From a bacterium (GTDB lineage Bacteria; Planctomycetota; Planctomycetia; Planctomycetales; Planctomycetaceae): a stretch of DNA of 64,000 nt. Each line of letters starts with the position of its first letter. Positions within the stretch are counted from its first letter, which is position 1. Location: the NCBI GenBank assembly GCA_016125225.1, contig WGME01000011.1:1-64000 (forward strand), in the 5' to 3' direction. The notes under the pieces are model-generated. The model was not told the origin of the DNA, searched no databases, and worked only from the letters and a program-made list of their open reading frames with translations. Positions 50,206 through 58,839 of this stretch are shown here, piece by piece. The position numbers and the translations under genes are program-made.

Positions 50206-50602
50206 CGTTGAGTTGCTCGTAAGAGTCTGCGGGAAGATCGGCGGCGAGGGATTGCGTCCAACCGGTGACGGGCCGATGCCGTAACCAGAACTGCTGAGCC
50301 GAGACCTGGCCTTTCATCGCCGCCTGATACAGAGCCGCGAGGACATTCTGACTGAGTGTGTCGAACACCTGCTGCAAGGTGGCCGTGAAGCCTTCGTCCT
50401 GGGCCAGCGTTTTCCAGAACCGTTCCACCGGCCAACCAAATTGAGCACACGCAGCCGCGGGGCTCGCTCCTCGCAACAACCACTCGACGAGTGTCTGTTG
50501 TTCATCAGTCGTGAGAACCGCCGGTAGCTGGGGGCGTGGCCGCCGTGTGCGACCGGTTGTCGAAGAGGTAGTAGACCGGCTCGGCATGGCGGCTTTTTTC
50601 AT
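50114..50602 (-). CDS. Putative terminase small subunit (terminase island)
   Basis: I take the start near the ATG at 50602 (MKKAAMPSRSTTSSTTG); 50587 is an alternative, and the track start lies deep in the GNAT gene. The product is ~160 aa with a basic Pro/Arg N-terminus, an HTH-like part (LTTDEQQTLVEWLLRGASPAAACAQFG) and a helical stretch VLAALYQAAMKGQVSAQQFWLRHRP, resembling small-terminase and homeodomain-like phage proteins. Coupling to the large terminase supports the call. Confidence 0.6.
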   Translation of the reverse strand: MKKAAMPSRSTTSSTTGRTRRPRPQLPAVLTTDEQQTLVEWLLRGASPAAACAQFGWPVERFWKTLAQDEGFTATLQQVFDTLSQNVLAALYQAAMKGQVSAQQFWLRHRPVTGWTQSLAADLPADSYEQLNDDELVDACVAAGLDLPTAIAARLATAARRP

Positions 50603-51173
50603 ACGATTCGGCGGAGATGAGTCTCGGGCGGCCTTGCGCATCTCGCTGGGCTCCATAAATGGCAGAATGTCCGGCACGGGACCGGTTGGTTTTCTGGGTG
50701 ATGCCGACCCGCGTGAAACCGGCACGTTCAAAGAACGGGTTGTTGTGTCCCATTTCGGCGAGGGCTTCAATCCACGGCCAACGGCTTTGCTGGCAACTGG
50801 CCCGAATGAACGCCGCCGCCAGTCCGGCCCCGCGGTACGTCGGGTGCAACACCACGCGTGACAACGTCACCAGTTGCTGATTCAACGCCTGTAACCGCAC
50901 TCGCGACCAGCCGCCTTGCAAGCCAAAGAATCGCGAGCGGGCCTTTAAAGCCCTAGCGGGAGAAGCAAAAACACAAATGCCGATGGGGTCACATCCATGC
51001 CACAGCACCGTCACGTCACGCACGATGGGGAGCTTGTGGCTGCGGTAATGCCACCGAGCAAAGTACGGCCAATCGCGTGCCGATCCGGTGGTGAGTTGTA
51101 ACCCATCGGCGAAGCTGATGTCTTTTTTTTTACGTCGCGACGCGTGACTTCGATCTGCCCATCCAGCTGGCAC
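50505..51173 (-). CDS. GNAT-fold domain of a split ABC-ATPase/GNAT protein
   Basis: The frame runs 222 codons, but only the part after KKKDISFADGLQL (from about 51131) looks like protein. Core: FARWHYRSHKLP, IGICVFASPARALKAR, LVTLSRVVLHPTYRGAGLAAAFIRAS and IEALAEMGHNNPFFERAGF, a GNAT acyltransferase with the acetyl-CoA loop (RxxGxG/A-like YRGAGLA). This matches the predicted acetyltransferase half of COG2401, in which an ABC ATPase and this domain are one protein. Its own ATG at 51173 would translate 17 residues antisense in style to the family, so expression by frameshift from the ATPase gene is more plausible. Confidence 0.75.
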   Translation of the reverse strand: MPAGWADRSHASRRKKKDISFADGLQLTTGSARDWPYFARWHYRSHKLPIVRDVTVLWHGCDPIGICVFASPARALKARSRFFGLQGGWSRVRLQALNQQLVTLSRVVLHPTYRGAGLAAAFIRASCQQSRWPWIEALAEMGHNNPFFERAGFTRVGITQKTNRSRAGHSAIYGAQRDAQGRPRLISAESYEKSRHAEPVYYLFDNRSHTAATPPATGGSHD

Positions 51174-51790
51174 CTCACCAGCACATCGGGTTGCAGATCA
51201 TCGAGGATATCAGTGTGAGTGGTGGCGATCAGAAAGCCAGTGCTGGTACGGCTTGCAACTTTCCGCAGATTGAAGGCGATCACTTTTGCCAAAGTGCGAT
51301 CCAATGCCGCAGTGAATTCATCGGCGACCAGCCAGTGCGGCTGCTGAGCGAGACCCAATGCGAGACGAAAGCGGTAACGCTGACCATCGCTCAGTTCCTG
51401 CGGTGTTCGCAGCATCAGTTGGGCTTCCCCTAGACCACACGAGGAGAGCAGCGACATCGTTTCCGCAAACGGGGTCGGCATGGCTTCAACGAGAATTCGT
51501 TCCCCGAGTTCCAACTGATCGGTCCAGACGACCTCGGTCAATTGTTCGGCGGCAGCCCGCAGCAAACTCGACTTACCCGAACCGGAAGCACCGACAAAGG
51601 CCACGATGTTGCCCGGTTGAATCGGCAGTTCGAGTTGCTCGGCAATCACATGCCGCCCCGTTTCGAAGCCAATTCCGAAATGATCCATGACCTGCGAGGC
51701 GTGCACCGAGGGGGTTTTCGGCAGAAAATCGTAGGCGACAGAAAGGTGCATAACCGTCTCGCAAGTGCTGAGTGGAAAGGTGGAACACAT
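51011..51790 (-). CDS. ABC-type ATPase domain of a split ABC-ATPase/GNAT protein
   Basis: A 259-aa ORF. Walker A VGASGSGKSSLLRA, Q-loop region, signature LSDGQRYRFRLALGL, Walker B HWLVADEFTAALDR and a final His in IATTHTDI are all present, so the nucleotide-binding domain is complete. There are no membrane partners, hence a soluble ABC ATPase. After DVKKK (codon ~223) the ORF continues as 36 out-of-family residues, while the -1 frame continues into the GNAT domain. The ATG at 51790 abuts the TAA of the extended parB frame (51791-51793); ATG 51751 is an alternative. Confidence 0.82.
   Translation of the reverse strand: MCSTFPLSTCETVMHLSVAYDFLPKTPSVHASQVMDHFGIGFETGRHVIAEQLELPIQPGNIVAFVGASGSGKSSLLRAAAEQLTEVVWTDQLELGERILVEAMPTPFAETMSLLSSCGLGEAQLMLRTPQELSDGQRYRFRLALGLAQQPHWLVADEFTAALDRTLAKVIAFNLRKVASRTSTGFLIATTHTDILDDLQPDVLVRCQLDGQIEVTRRDVKKKTSASPMGYNSPPDRHAIGRTLLGGITAATSSPSCVT
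51123..51131 (-). other. A9 run with A AAA AAG slippery heptamer at the ABC-GNAT junction
   Basis: Nine A on the minus strand are read GTA AAA AAA AAG ACA in the ATPase frame. The last seven bases form A AAA AAG, the dnaX-type -1 frameshift site. A -1 shift gives AAA AAA GAC ATC AGC and enters the GNAT frame exactly. RNA polymerase slippage at A9 would do the same. Confidence 0.7.
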
Positions 51791-51868
51791 TTAGCGCGGT
51801 TGACGAACATGCAGGCGAACATCGGGATGCTCAGCCAGGCATTGATCGAGCACCGCACGCAGTTCGTC

Positions 51869-52384
51869 TCAGTCATCGATTGGGACTTCGAGTGTCACCT
51901 GCACCTGATCTTCATTGTCGCTGTCCGTATCAGCAGATTCGGGCGGCAACGGGGCGGGTGCCATCAGGAGATGCGTTAAGTCGGCGGTATCAAACCCCGT
52001 CAACGTGGCATCGAAATCGGGCAGAGATTGCAGTTCGCTCACCAGATCGATCAGCTTCGCGGAATCCCAATCTCCACCAACCCGCGCGTTGTTGAGCGCC
52101 ACATTCAGGGCCTTCTCGCGCTCCAATGGCAACTCAACCACGACACAGTCGACTTCCGTGGTTCCCTGGTCCCGCAGGACCTGCACCCGCTGATGACCAC
52201 CGACGATATGCCCCGTGGTGCGGTTCCAGACGATCGGCTGAACGAGTTCGAACTCCGTCAGCGACCGCAGCAACTTGTCATACCCGGGCATGCCGGGCTT
52301 AAGCGTTTTTCGCGGGTTATAGGGAGCCGATCGAAGTTGATCGATCGGTAAGCGTTCGATCTGCATGAGCGAGTCTTCCTTCAA
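51869..52384 (-). CDS. ParB N-terminal-domain protein with premature in-frame TGA
   Basis: A 171-aa ORF: IERLPIDQLRSAPYNPRKTLK, LVQPIVWNRTTGHIVGGHQRVQVLRDQG, VELPLEREKALNVALNNARVGGDWD. This is the ParB/Srx nuclease-like fold, common in phages beside methylases and terminases. The ORF stops at TGA 51869-51871, but the same frame continues DELRAVLDQCLAEHPDVRLHV to a TAA at 51791-51793, which abuts the ATPase ATG. So the gene seems to have been 25 codons longer. It overlaps the upstream HTH gene by ATGA. Confidence 0.78.
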   Translation of the reverse strand: MKEDSLMQIERLPIDQLRSAPYNPRKTLKPGMPGYDKLLRSLTEFELVQPIVWNRTTGHIVGGHQRVQVLRDQGTTEVDCVVVELPLEREKALNVALNNARVGGDWDSAKLIDLVSELQSLPDFDATLTGFDTADLTHLLMAPAPLPPESADTDSDNEDQVQVTLEVPIDD

Positions 52385-52749
52385 CGGTCCTGGTTTTTGT
52401 GGGGATGTGTCTGCCAGTCGGAGGTCTGTGGCAGGGATGCCTCAGCATCACGATCTGGATTCATGAAGGTGTCCAGGACTTCCGGAGGCAACGGCTCTAG
52501 AGCAAAGCGGTCCTGCAGTTCTCCCTTGATCTGTCGCAGACAACGCATGACATGCCCCTTGTGGTGGCCAAAGGCCAGGCCAATCTGCTCCAGGTTCCAA
52601 CCACAGGCTTCCCGCAAGGCGAACATCGCCAGGTAGCGCCAGCACTGAACGTCCTCTCTGGCAAAATTCTGTTCGACACGCGACCATAACTCTTGAGCCC
52701 CCGCTCGAGGCAACGGCACCTTCTGTTGATAACGATTGACAACGGTCAT
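52381..52749 (-). CDS. Sigma-70 region 4-like HTH protein
   Basis: A 122-aa protein starting MTVVNRYQQKVPLPRAG. The middle is a sigma-r4/LuxR-like HTH: WRYLAMFALREACGWNLEQIGLAFGHHKGHVMRCLRQIK. The C-terminal tail is Pro/Asp-rich and disordered. As first gene of the terminase island it may control that operon. The stop overlaps the parB ATG as ATGA, so it is translationally coupled. Confidence 0.65.
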   Translation of the reverse strand: MTVVNRYQQKVPLPRAGAQELWSRVEQNFAREDVQCWRYLAMFALREACGWNLEQIGLAFGHHKGHVMRCLRQIKGELQDRFALEPLPPEVLDTFMNPDRDAEASLPQTSDWQTHPHKNQDR

Positions 52750-52905
52750 CCGATGGAACTCCTGATCGCGATCCGCTGTGTCGCGTCACCTGCTTCGAGG
52801 AAGAATGTTGCGCGACGTTTGCGGGAACGCGGTGACGTATGGTGGCAGGCAAATTGCTGTTGAAAAAGTAGAATTTCGGCCTTTTCACGAAATTGGTTTT
52901 CAGAC

Positions 52906-53955
52906 ATGACCGAGGAGTTTTCGATCCCCGAACGCTACAGCCGACAAGTTCGATTTGCCGGGTTGGGGACCGAGGGGCAAGCCCGGTTGATGCAAAGTCG
53001 GGCCGTCCTCTGCGGTTGTGGTGCGCTGGGGACGGTGCTGGCAGAAACTCTGGTGCGGGCGGGTGTCGGATTCCTGCGAATCATTGATCGCGACTTCGTA
53101 GAAGCCTCGAACTTGCAACGGCAGGTGCTGTTCGATGAAGACGATGTCGAGCAGCAGTTACCGAAAGCGATCGCTGCGGCGAACAAGCTGCGGCGGATCA
53201 ATTCATCGGTGGAGATTGAACCGATTGTCGCCGATGTCAGCCCGCAGAATGTGCGGTCGCTGTTCGCGGATGTCGATGTGATTCTCGATGGCACCGACAA
53301 CTTTGAAACCCGCTTCCTGATCAACGATGCGTCGCTGGAAATGGGGACGCCATGGATCTATGGCGGGTGTGTCGGCAGTCATGGGCAATCAATGACCATC
53401 GTTCCCGGTGAGACCGCGTGCTTGCGGTGCATCATCGAATCGCCACCGGAACCGGGATCGTCTGAAACGTGTGATACCGCAGGCGTGCTGGGACCGGCGA
53501 TTCAAGTAGTCGCCTCATTGCAAGCCGTCGCCGCCATGAAACTCCTCTCGGGACAGCGGCAACTCATTGCGCCGAAGCTCACGATTGTCGATGTGTGGGA
53601 ACCGAGTTGGCGAACGATGAACCTGGCCCATGTGCGGCCGGAGAATCAATGCCCGGCGTGCGTGCGCGGAGAACGAAAATGGCTGCAGGGAGCCAGCACG
53701 GCTCAAACCACGGTTCTCTGTGGCCGCAATGCCGTACAGGTCACACCCGCCGAAGCCGCGCAGCTCGATCTTGCGGCTCTCAGTCAGCGTTGGAGCAATC
53801 TGGGTCAGGTCACCAGCAACCCGTTTCTGGCGAAGTTACAGGTGACGGGTCAGCCGTTAGAACTCACCGTCTTCCGCGACGGACGGGCCATCATCAAAGG
53901 GACCGATGACCCCACCGCCGCACGCACCGCCTATGCAAAGTTCATCGGCGGGTGA
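52906..53955 (+). CDS. thiF: ThiF/MoeB-family adenylyltransferase (E1-like)
   Basis: A 349-aa protein: IPERYSRQVRFAGLGTEGQARL, ATP-binding GCGALGTVLAETLVRAGVG, Asp in DVDVILDGTDNFETRFLINDA, zinc pairs CLRC and CPAC, and a Cys in ETCDTAGVLGPAIQVVA. The C-terminal part (LCGRNAVQVTPAEAAQLDL..., LTVFRDGRAIIKGTDD) is typical of longer ThiF-like proteins in planctomycetes. It would adenylate the C-terminal glycine of a sulfur carrier (ThiS or MoaD). It is divergent from the terminase island. Confidence 0.85.
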   Translation: MTEEFSIPERYSRQVRFAGLGTEGQARLMQSRAVLCGCGALGTVLAETLVRAGVGFLRIIDRDFVEASNLQRQVLFDEDDVEQQLPKAIAAANKLRRINSSVEIEPIVADVSPQNVRSLFADVDVILDGTDNFETRFLINDASLEMGTPWIYGGCVGSHGQSMTIVPGETACLRCIIESPPEPGSSETCDTAGVLGPAIQVVASLQAVAAMKLLSGQRQLIAPKLTIVDVWEPSWRTMNLAHVRPENQCPACVRGERKWLQGASTAQTTVLCGRNAVQVTPAEAAQLDLAALSQRWSNLGQVTSNPFLAKLQVTGQPLELTVFRDGRAIIKGTDDPTAARTAYAKFIGG

Positions 53956-53993
53956 GTCGAAATCGTCAAAAGCAATCCCTCCGGCCTCATTCA

Positions 53994-54485
53994 TCAATCC
54001 GATTTCGCACAGGGATGAGTGCAGTCCAGTTCCAGCATCTGAATCCAATCGCGAATCAACTTCGCGGTTTGCTCAATGGCTTCCGCCGGACCAATTTCCA
54101 GCATTATTTCATTGCAACAATGCCCATCGTTAATACAGGGGCCAAACCGATACCGAAGTTTGGTGAGGAAGATGCGATCCCCCGATTTTTCCTGAGTGTC
54201 GATGCAGATTTCGAAATCTTCGCCCGCGTTGACAAGACTCGCAGCTTGTGTACCAGACTGTGACAAGAGGTCTAATCGAGTTGCAAACCTTGCCAGATCA
54301 TACCCGTAACACATCGACTGAAGGGTGACGGTTGTCTTACCTTGATAGCTCAATCCACCCACAAGTGTGACTTGAGCAGATATACTCAGTTCCGTCTGGT
54401 TGACAGGCGAAAAGCAAATTGTGCATTCGCAGTTTGTAGTCCAGCGAAGTACCAAGTCCATTCCATCGTTGAGAAACGAATGCAT
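53994..54485 (-). CDS. Hypothetical protein
   Basis: A 163-aa protein, beta-rich in the first 110 residues (ELSISAQVTLVGGLSYQGKTTVTLQ, DFEICIDTQEKSGDRIFLTKLRY) and with a C-terminal helix (AIEQTAKLIRDWIQML). Nine cysteines are scattered. I recognise no family; the shape, a beta sheet followed by one helix, resembles small immunity-like or DUF proteins. It converges on thiF with a 38-bp gap. Confidence 0.5.
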   Translation of the reverse strand: MHSFLNDGMDLVLRWTTNCECTICFSPVNQTELSISAQVTLVGGLSYQGKTTVTLQSMCYGYDLARFATRLDLLSQSGTQAASLVNAGEDFEICIDTQEKSGDRIFLTKLRYRFGPCINDGHCCNEIMLEIGPAEAIEQTAKLIRDWIQMLELDCTHPCAKSD

Positions 54486-54536
54486 GGCTGGATTGAAAAG
54501 CCTGCGAGTGTGTGATCGTCAACCTATCTGAGTCGT

Positions 54537-55790
54537 TCAATCCACAATCAGCACACGGTGCATTTCACTTAGCGTGGTGATGCCAGCGCGGACTTTTTTG
54601 ATGGCGGATTGTTCGAGTGTCTGCATGCCATTCTGGATGGCCATGGCCCGCAATTCCTTGGCACTGGCATTCCCTAAGATCGCGCTGCGGACGGTCGTGT
54701 CGATGCTCAGGACTTCAAAGACGCCCGTGCGGCCCAGATACCCCGTATGGAAGTTGATGTCGGCGGGAATGCCGCGACGCAATCGCACTTCGTGAGCCTG
54801 GCTGGGATCGATTCCCAGAATCGCCAGATCAGGGAAATCGGGCTGATACTCTTCAAACGATGATTCGCAGACTTTACGAACGAGTCGTTGTGAGATGATA
54901 CAGTTGACACTGTCGGCGATGAACATCGGCGGAATGCCGAAGTCACGGAAGACATCGACGGTGGCCGTGCTGTCATTCGCATGGAGCGTGCTGAGCACGC
55001 GGACGCCGGTGAGGCCCGCGCGAATGGCGATGTGTGCCGTCTCCGGATCACGAATTTCGCCCACCATGACCACATCCGGGTCTTGCCGGAGAATCCCGCG
55101 CAGAGCTTCGACAAAGCCAAAGTTGATTTTCGGATCGGTCTGAATCTGGGCGATGCCATCAATTCGGCGTTCGACCGGGTCTTCGATAGTGACCAGGCTG
55201 CGGCCCGGCTCATTGAGCCGTTCGAGACAGCTATACATCGTGCTGCTCTTGCCGCTACCGACCGGTCCCACGCTGAGGATCATGCCGTAGGGCAGCTTCA
55301 TCGCCGCGTTGAGCAGGCGGATCTGTTCATCGTCGAGGCCGAGTTCTTCCAGTTGGTTAAACGTGGTGGTGTCGGGCATGAGGCGAAGCACGAGCCGTTC
55401 GCCGAAAATGGTGGGCCCGCTGCCGACACGAACGTCGCGCTGGTGCTTGAGAACCGCGCTGGAGATATGACCATCTTGCGCGAACCGTCGCTCGGTGATG
55501 TCCATGCCCGACATCAGTTTCACGCGAGAGACCACCTGGTTCATCAACTCGGGCGGTAGTTGCAGCACATCGTGCAGCATGCCATCGACCCGCAATCGCA
55601 CCCGCAAGCCTGTTCGCGTGGGGTCGAGATGGATATCGGTGGCCCGCAACTGGAAGGCCCGTTCGAGCAGCAGGTCGACCAGGGGAGCCGGACCGACCAG
55701 ATCGACCAGTTCCCGAAGTTCTTCCTGCAGGGCTCGCTGACGTCCTTCAGGAGCCGGAGTGCCAGATGTCGACTCAACCATGACAAACAT
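54537..55790 (-). CDS. GspE/PilB-like secretion ATPase lacking the tetracysteine motif
   Basis: A 417-aa type II/IV secretion ATPase: [24 protein letters not shown], Walker [15 protein letters not shown], Asp box [17 protein letters not shown], Walker [30 protein letters not shown], His box LSTLHANDS. The N1 domain is missing, so it is short. The zinc-binding tetracysteine expected between LVRKVC and [11 protein letters not shown] is reduced to a single Cys. It would power pseudopilus or pilus assembly; DUF1559 pseudopilins are possible clients. Confidence 0.87.
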   Translation of the reverse strand: MFVMVESTSGTPAPEGRQRALQEELRELVDLVGPAPLVDLLLERAFQLRATDIHLDPTRTGLRVRLRVDGMLHDVLQLPPELMNQVVSRVKLMSGMDITERRFAQDGHISSAVLKHQRDVRVGSGPTIFGERLVLRLMPDTTTFNQLEELGLDDEQIRLLNAAMKLPYGMILSVGPVGSGKSSTMYSCLERLNEPGRSLVTIEDPVERRIDGIAQIQTDPKINFGFVEALRGILRQDPDVVMVGEIRDPETAHIAIRAGLTGVRVLSTLHANDSTATVDVFRDFGIPPMFIADSVNCIISQRLVRKVCESSFEEYQPDFPDLAILGIDPSQAHEVRLRRGIPADINFHTGYLGRTGVFEVLSIDTTVRSAILGNASAKELRAMAIQNGMQTLEQSAIKKVRAGITTLSEMHRVLIVD

Positions 55791-55857
55791 CCCTCTATTT
55801 CCGGTGGTCGATCTCAGAGAACAATGTCGCGTGACCGATCATTGATCATCAACGGTG

Positions 55858-56682
55858 TTACGATTTCGCAGGGAGTTCGGCGGCCTCGGGTTCAGCGGTT
55901 TGAGGCTCTTGCGGACCAGGAACTTCCGGGGCAGCGACGGCTGGCTCTGGCTCGCCGGCGTTCTCCGGTTTTTCGGTCTCGGCTTCCGCTGTCTGGTCCG
56001 TCGTAGAAGATGTCTTGGGGGCGGCAATCGCGAAGACACTGGCCAGCAGAATGGTCAGTCCATACAGCAGCACACCGGTCCCCAGTGTTTTCTGAAAGCC
56101 TCGTGCATACAAGACCGCAACAGTAGCGAGGCTGAGTGCGGCAAAAGCACTGGCACAAGCAACCCAGGACGAGGCAGGTGAGGGCAGCCACTTGGCCTGC
56201 GTGAACGCCGCTACCAGGCAGACCGTACTGATGATCGCGGCGACTGTTGCCACCAGTACGAGGGTGCCAGAATTGGATTGCGAGGTGGCGTGACTTTCCG
56301 AACTGGCGCTGCGTCCCGGATCACCGCCCAACAGTCGGAGTCCTTCATCACGCGTGGTGACAATAGTCCAGAGTTTATTCAGGCCAGCCAGTGTCAGCAC
56401 TTCCTGAACCACGGGGTGTTGGTTAGCCACCACCATGGCTCCGGCGCGTTCCTTAATGGCTTTGAAGATGCGAACAATTAACGCAAGCTGAGCACTGCCC
56501 ATGTAATCGAGCGAGCACAGGTCAACCAGAATTTTGGGATGAGATGTCTCACTCAGCCGGGTCAGCACTTCCGTTCCGATGCTGTCGATATCGGCCCAGG
56601 CGACCTTATTCAGTTTGGGGAGCAGCACGATGATCAGACGGTTGCCGCTGGTCTCGAGTCGAAAGGCCGATGCGTCATTCAT
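55858..56682 (-). CDS. STAS-domain membrane protein
   Basis: A 274-aa protein. Residues ~1-115 form an anti-sigma-factor-antagonist-like STAS domain (LIIVLLPKLNKVAWADIDSIG, HPKILVDLCSLDYMGSAQLALIVRIFKAIKER), in which the usual phospho-acceptor Ser region reads DYMGSAQLA. Three hydrophobic helices follow (TLVLVATVAAIISTVCLVAAF, WVACASAFAALSLATVAVLY, GVLLYGLTILLASVFAIA). The tail is Pro/Glu/Ala-rich. STAS fused to membrane helices suggests a sensor that signals at the membrane. It may be co-transcribed with the GspE-like gene 67 bp downstream. Confidence 0.8.
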   Translation of the reverse strand: MNDASAFRLETSGNRLIIVLLPKLNKVAWADIDSIGTEVLTRLSETSHPKILVDLCSLDYMGSAQLALIVRIFKAIKERAGAMVVANQHPVVQEVLTLAGLNKLWTIVTTRDEGLRLLGGDPGRSASSESHATSQSNSGTLVLVATVAAIISTVCLVAAFTQAKWLPSPASSWVACASAFAALSLATVAVLYARGFQKTLGTGVLLYGLTILLASVFAIAAPKTSSTTDQTAEAETEKPENAGEPEPAVAAPEVPGPQEPQTAEPEAAELPAKS

Positions 56683-57270
56683 GCGGAGAGCCCGTAGGTG
56701 TGAACGCGTGTTCCGTGCGACTGGTCATGACGAATCGACCGGTGAGTAGTTCCCCGTATCGATCCCTCCCGGTCAAGGCCAGATGAGCCTTTCTATCTTC
56801 TTCGGGTCAGGAAACTCCAGCAATAGCGCCGGGACGGGATTTATCAAAAAATCACCACGGAAGCGTCATTCCGGTCATAACGACACGCCCTGGATGGCTG
56901 GATCATTGCCAGCAAAAGACCGAACAGATCGACAGTGGAGCGAACTGCGGCACGTTCTGTGGCTGCGCAACCGTAATGGGTCTTCGATGAGCGGACAGCG
57001 ATCGACACAATCGCTGCAATCGTCGAGGGTTCAGGCGACAGGTAGTTTGTCTCCATCAGGCAGAGTTTCTCGTTGACAGCGATTTTTCTGGAGATGTAAG
57101 ATCAAGGAGTAGTTTGCGGACACGGATGTCGCCACGATCCTGTTTGAGACGTTAGCGGTGCGCTTGATCCCGTGTTCGACGGTATGTCGCGGGAGTGCTG
57201 TCGTTAACCCCGTCCTTCGCCCGTTCCCCGCCAACTCCGCTATGCACGCGGAGTGTGTCTGGAAATCGGA
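56683..57270. other. Divergent intergenic region (~590 bp)
   Basis: It separates the STAS gene and the coiled-coil gene. ORFs on either strand lack protein-like composition. Both promoters should lie here; GGAGATGTAAGATCAAGGAG near 57100 is purine-rich but without a matching start. No further feature is seen. Confidence 0.35.
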
Positions 57271-57927
57271 ATGACACGTATCGCCAAATTGCTGGTTGTC
57301 TTCGTTACAGTCGCAAGCCTGAGCTTCGCGGCGTTTGCGGGGGCACTCCGTTTTGGCGGACCGAACTGGAACGAGCTGGCGAACCATGACGGCCTCAAGA
57401 AAGCGGTGGCCATCACCCGCTCCGATACCGGGCAGTATGCCGCCGTCATGCGTGTTTCGGGCGATCCGGTCGCGTCCTCGATGAACGTGGCTGAAGTGGT
57501 CACCAAGTCCCAAGCGAAAGTTCTCAGCGACCTGCGGAACGAGCTGCAGGATATCTCAAACCAGATCAATACGCTGACTCCGCAGCAATCGTCGCTCAAA
57601 GAGCTCATCGCGGCGGATCGCACGGGTCTGGAAAAGCATGCGGCGGCTTGGTCGGCTCAACTGCAGAATCTGGCCGAGCGAATCGCAACCCTGAGCGATG
57701 AGCTGGCCGCTAAGGGGTCTGAAGTCAAACTCCTGCAGGACGAATTGATCGAATTGCGGTACGAAGTGTTGCGGTTGCGGAACCAGTTGGAACTGTTACG
57801 CGACGATCTCTTCGCCGCAGAACAACAGGAAAAAGCCTTGCAGAATGAACTCCGCCGCTTGCAGGAAGATCGCCTGCGGTTGGAGCGTCGGCAAGAACAG
57901 TTGCATCAGCAACTGGGCAGTTACTAA
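57271..57927 (+). CDS. Membrane-anchored coiled-coil protein
   Basis: The ATG at 57271 (MTRIAKLLVVFVTVASLSFAAFAGAL) gives an uncleaved or lipoprotein-less signal anchor; 218 aa. About 100 residues of globular region precede a long coiled coil (LKLL..ELIELRYEVLRLRNQLELLRDDLFAAEQQEKALQNEL, highly charged). It starts with the same layout as its downstream neighbour, so the two were probably derived from one ancestor. It may act in the envelope of planctomycetes. No known function. Confidence 0.7.
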   Translation: MTRIAKLLVVFVTVASLSFAAFAGALRFGGPNWNELANHDGLKKAVAITRSDTGQYAAVMRVSGDPVASSMNVAEVVTKSQAKVLSDLRNELQDISNQINTLTPQQSSLKELIAADRTGLEKHAAAWSAQLQNLAERIATLSDELAAKGSEVKLLQDELIELRYEVLRLRNQLELLRDDLFAAEQQEKALQNELRRLQEDRLRLERRQEQLHQQLGSY

Positions 57928-57990
57928 TAATCAAGAGTTCCGCGTCGAGCGTAGAGAACACGGAATTCTGGAAAGACAGCAGAGGCGAAG

Positions 57991-58839
57991 ATGACGTTTC
58001 TCGGCAAGGTGCTGGTCGTCGTGCATCTCGTGATGAGTGTGCTGTTCATGGCTTTTGCCGGGGCAGTTTACACGGCACAAACGAACTGGCAGACCAAGTT
58101 CAAAACAGCGAGTGATCAAGCCGATCAGGCGCGTCGACAGGCGACGGACGAGGCCAATAATGCCAAGCAGGCTCTCGATGCCGTCAAAGCCGAACTGGAA
58201 ACCGTTAAGAACCAGACCACGACTTTGCAGGGTCAGGTCAGTTCGCTGTCCGACGAAAATACGCGCCTCGATACCGAAAACAAGTCGCTGAAACTCGCAT
58301 TGGACGGTCAACGCAACATCGCCGACCTGAAAAGCCAGGAAGCGGAAGAACGGACTGCCGAAGCCAAGATTCAGCGGGCTCGCAACAGCGAACTCAACAT
58401 GTCTCGCGATGAAATCGTTGCCAACTTGAACAAAATCCGCGATGAACAGTTCGGCCTCGACCTCAAGTACAAGCAACTGAAAACCCGCTATGACGAGTTG
58501 CTCTCGAAGAACGCGATCATGCGCGGATTCCTCGCTTCAAAAGACCTGCCGACCGATACCCGTCAGATGACCGTCTCTGCCTCTCCTCCGCCGGTGGTTC
58601 AGGGCAAAGTTGTTGAAGCCCGGAAGGAAGAAAAGGGGAACCGTATCCTGGTGGAAGTTTCCCTGGGTGAAGACGATGGCCTGATCGCGGGACATACCAT
58701 GACGGTCTACCGCGGCGATAAGTATCTCGGACTGATCCGCCTGGAAGACGTGCGACCAGATCGTTCGGTCGGCGTGGTGGTGGAAACCGCTCCTAACAGC
58801 ACCATCAAGGTGGAAGACAATGTCACCACGAAGTTCTGA
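57991..58839 (+). CDS. Membrane-anchored coiled-coil protein with C-terminal beta domain
   Basis: A 282-aa protein: signal anchor (MTFLGKVLVVVHLVMSVLFMAFAGAVY), coiled coil (~28-185) and a C-terminal beta-barrel-like domain (VVQGKVVEARKEEKGNRILVEVSLGEDDGLIAGHTMTVYRG, then YLGLIRLEDVRPDRSVGVVVE). The end resembles MreC-like or flagellar-hook-type beta domains, so a scaffold role in the periplasm is plausible. It overlaps a 46-aa membrane gene in another frame. Confidence 0.72.
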   Translation: MTFLGKVLVVVHLVMSVLFMAFAGAVYTAQTNWQTKFKTASDQADQARRQATDEANNAKQALDAVKAELETVKNQTTTLQGQVSSLSDENTRLDTENKSLKLALDGQRNIADLKSQEAEERTAEAKIQRARNSELNMSRDEIVANLNKIRDEQFGLDLKYKQLKTRYDELLSKNAIMRGFLASKDLPTDTRQMTVSASPPPVVQGKVVEARKEEKGNRILVEVSLGEDDGLIAGHTMTVYRGDKYLGLIRLEDVRPDRSVGVVVETAPNSTIKVEDNVTTKF

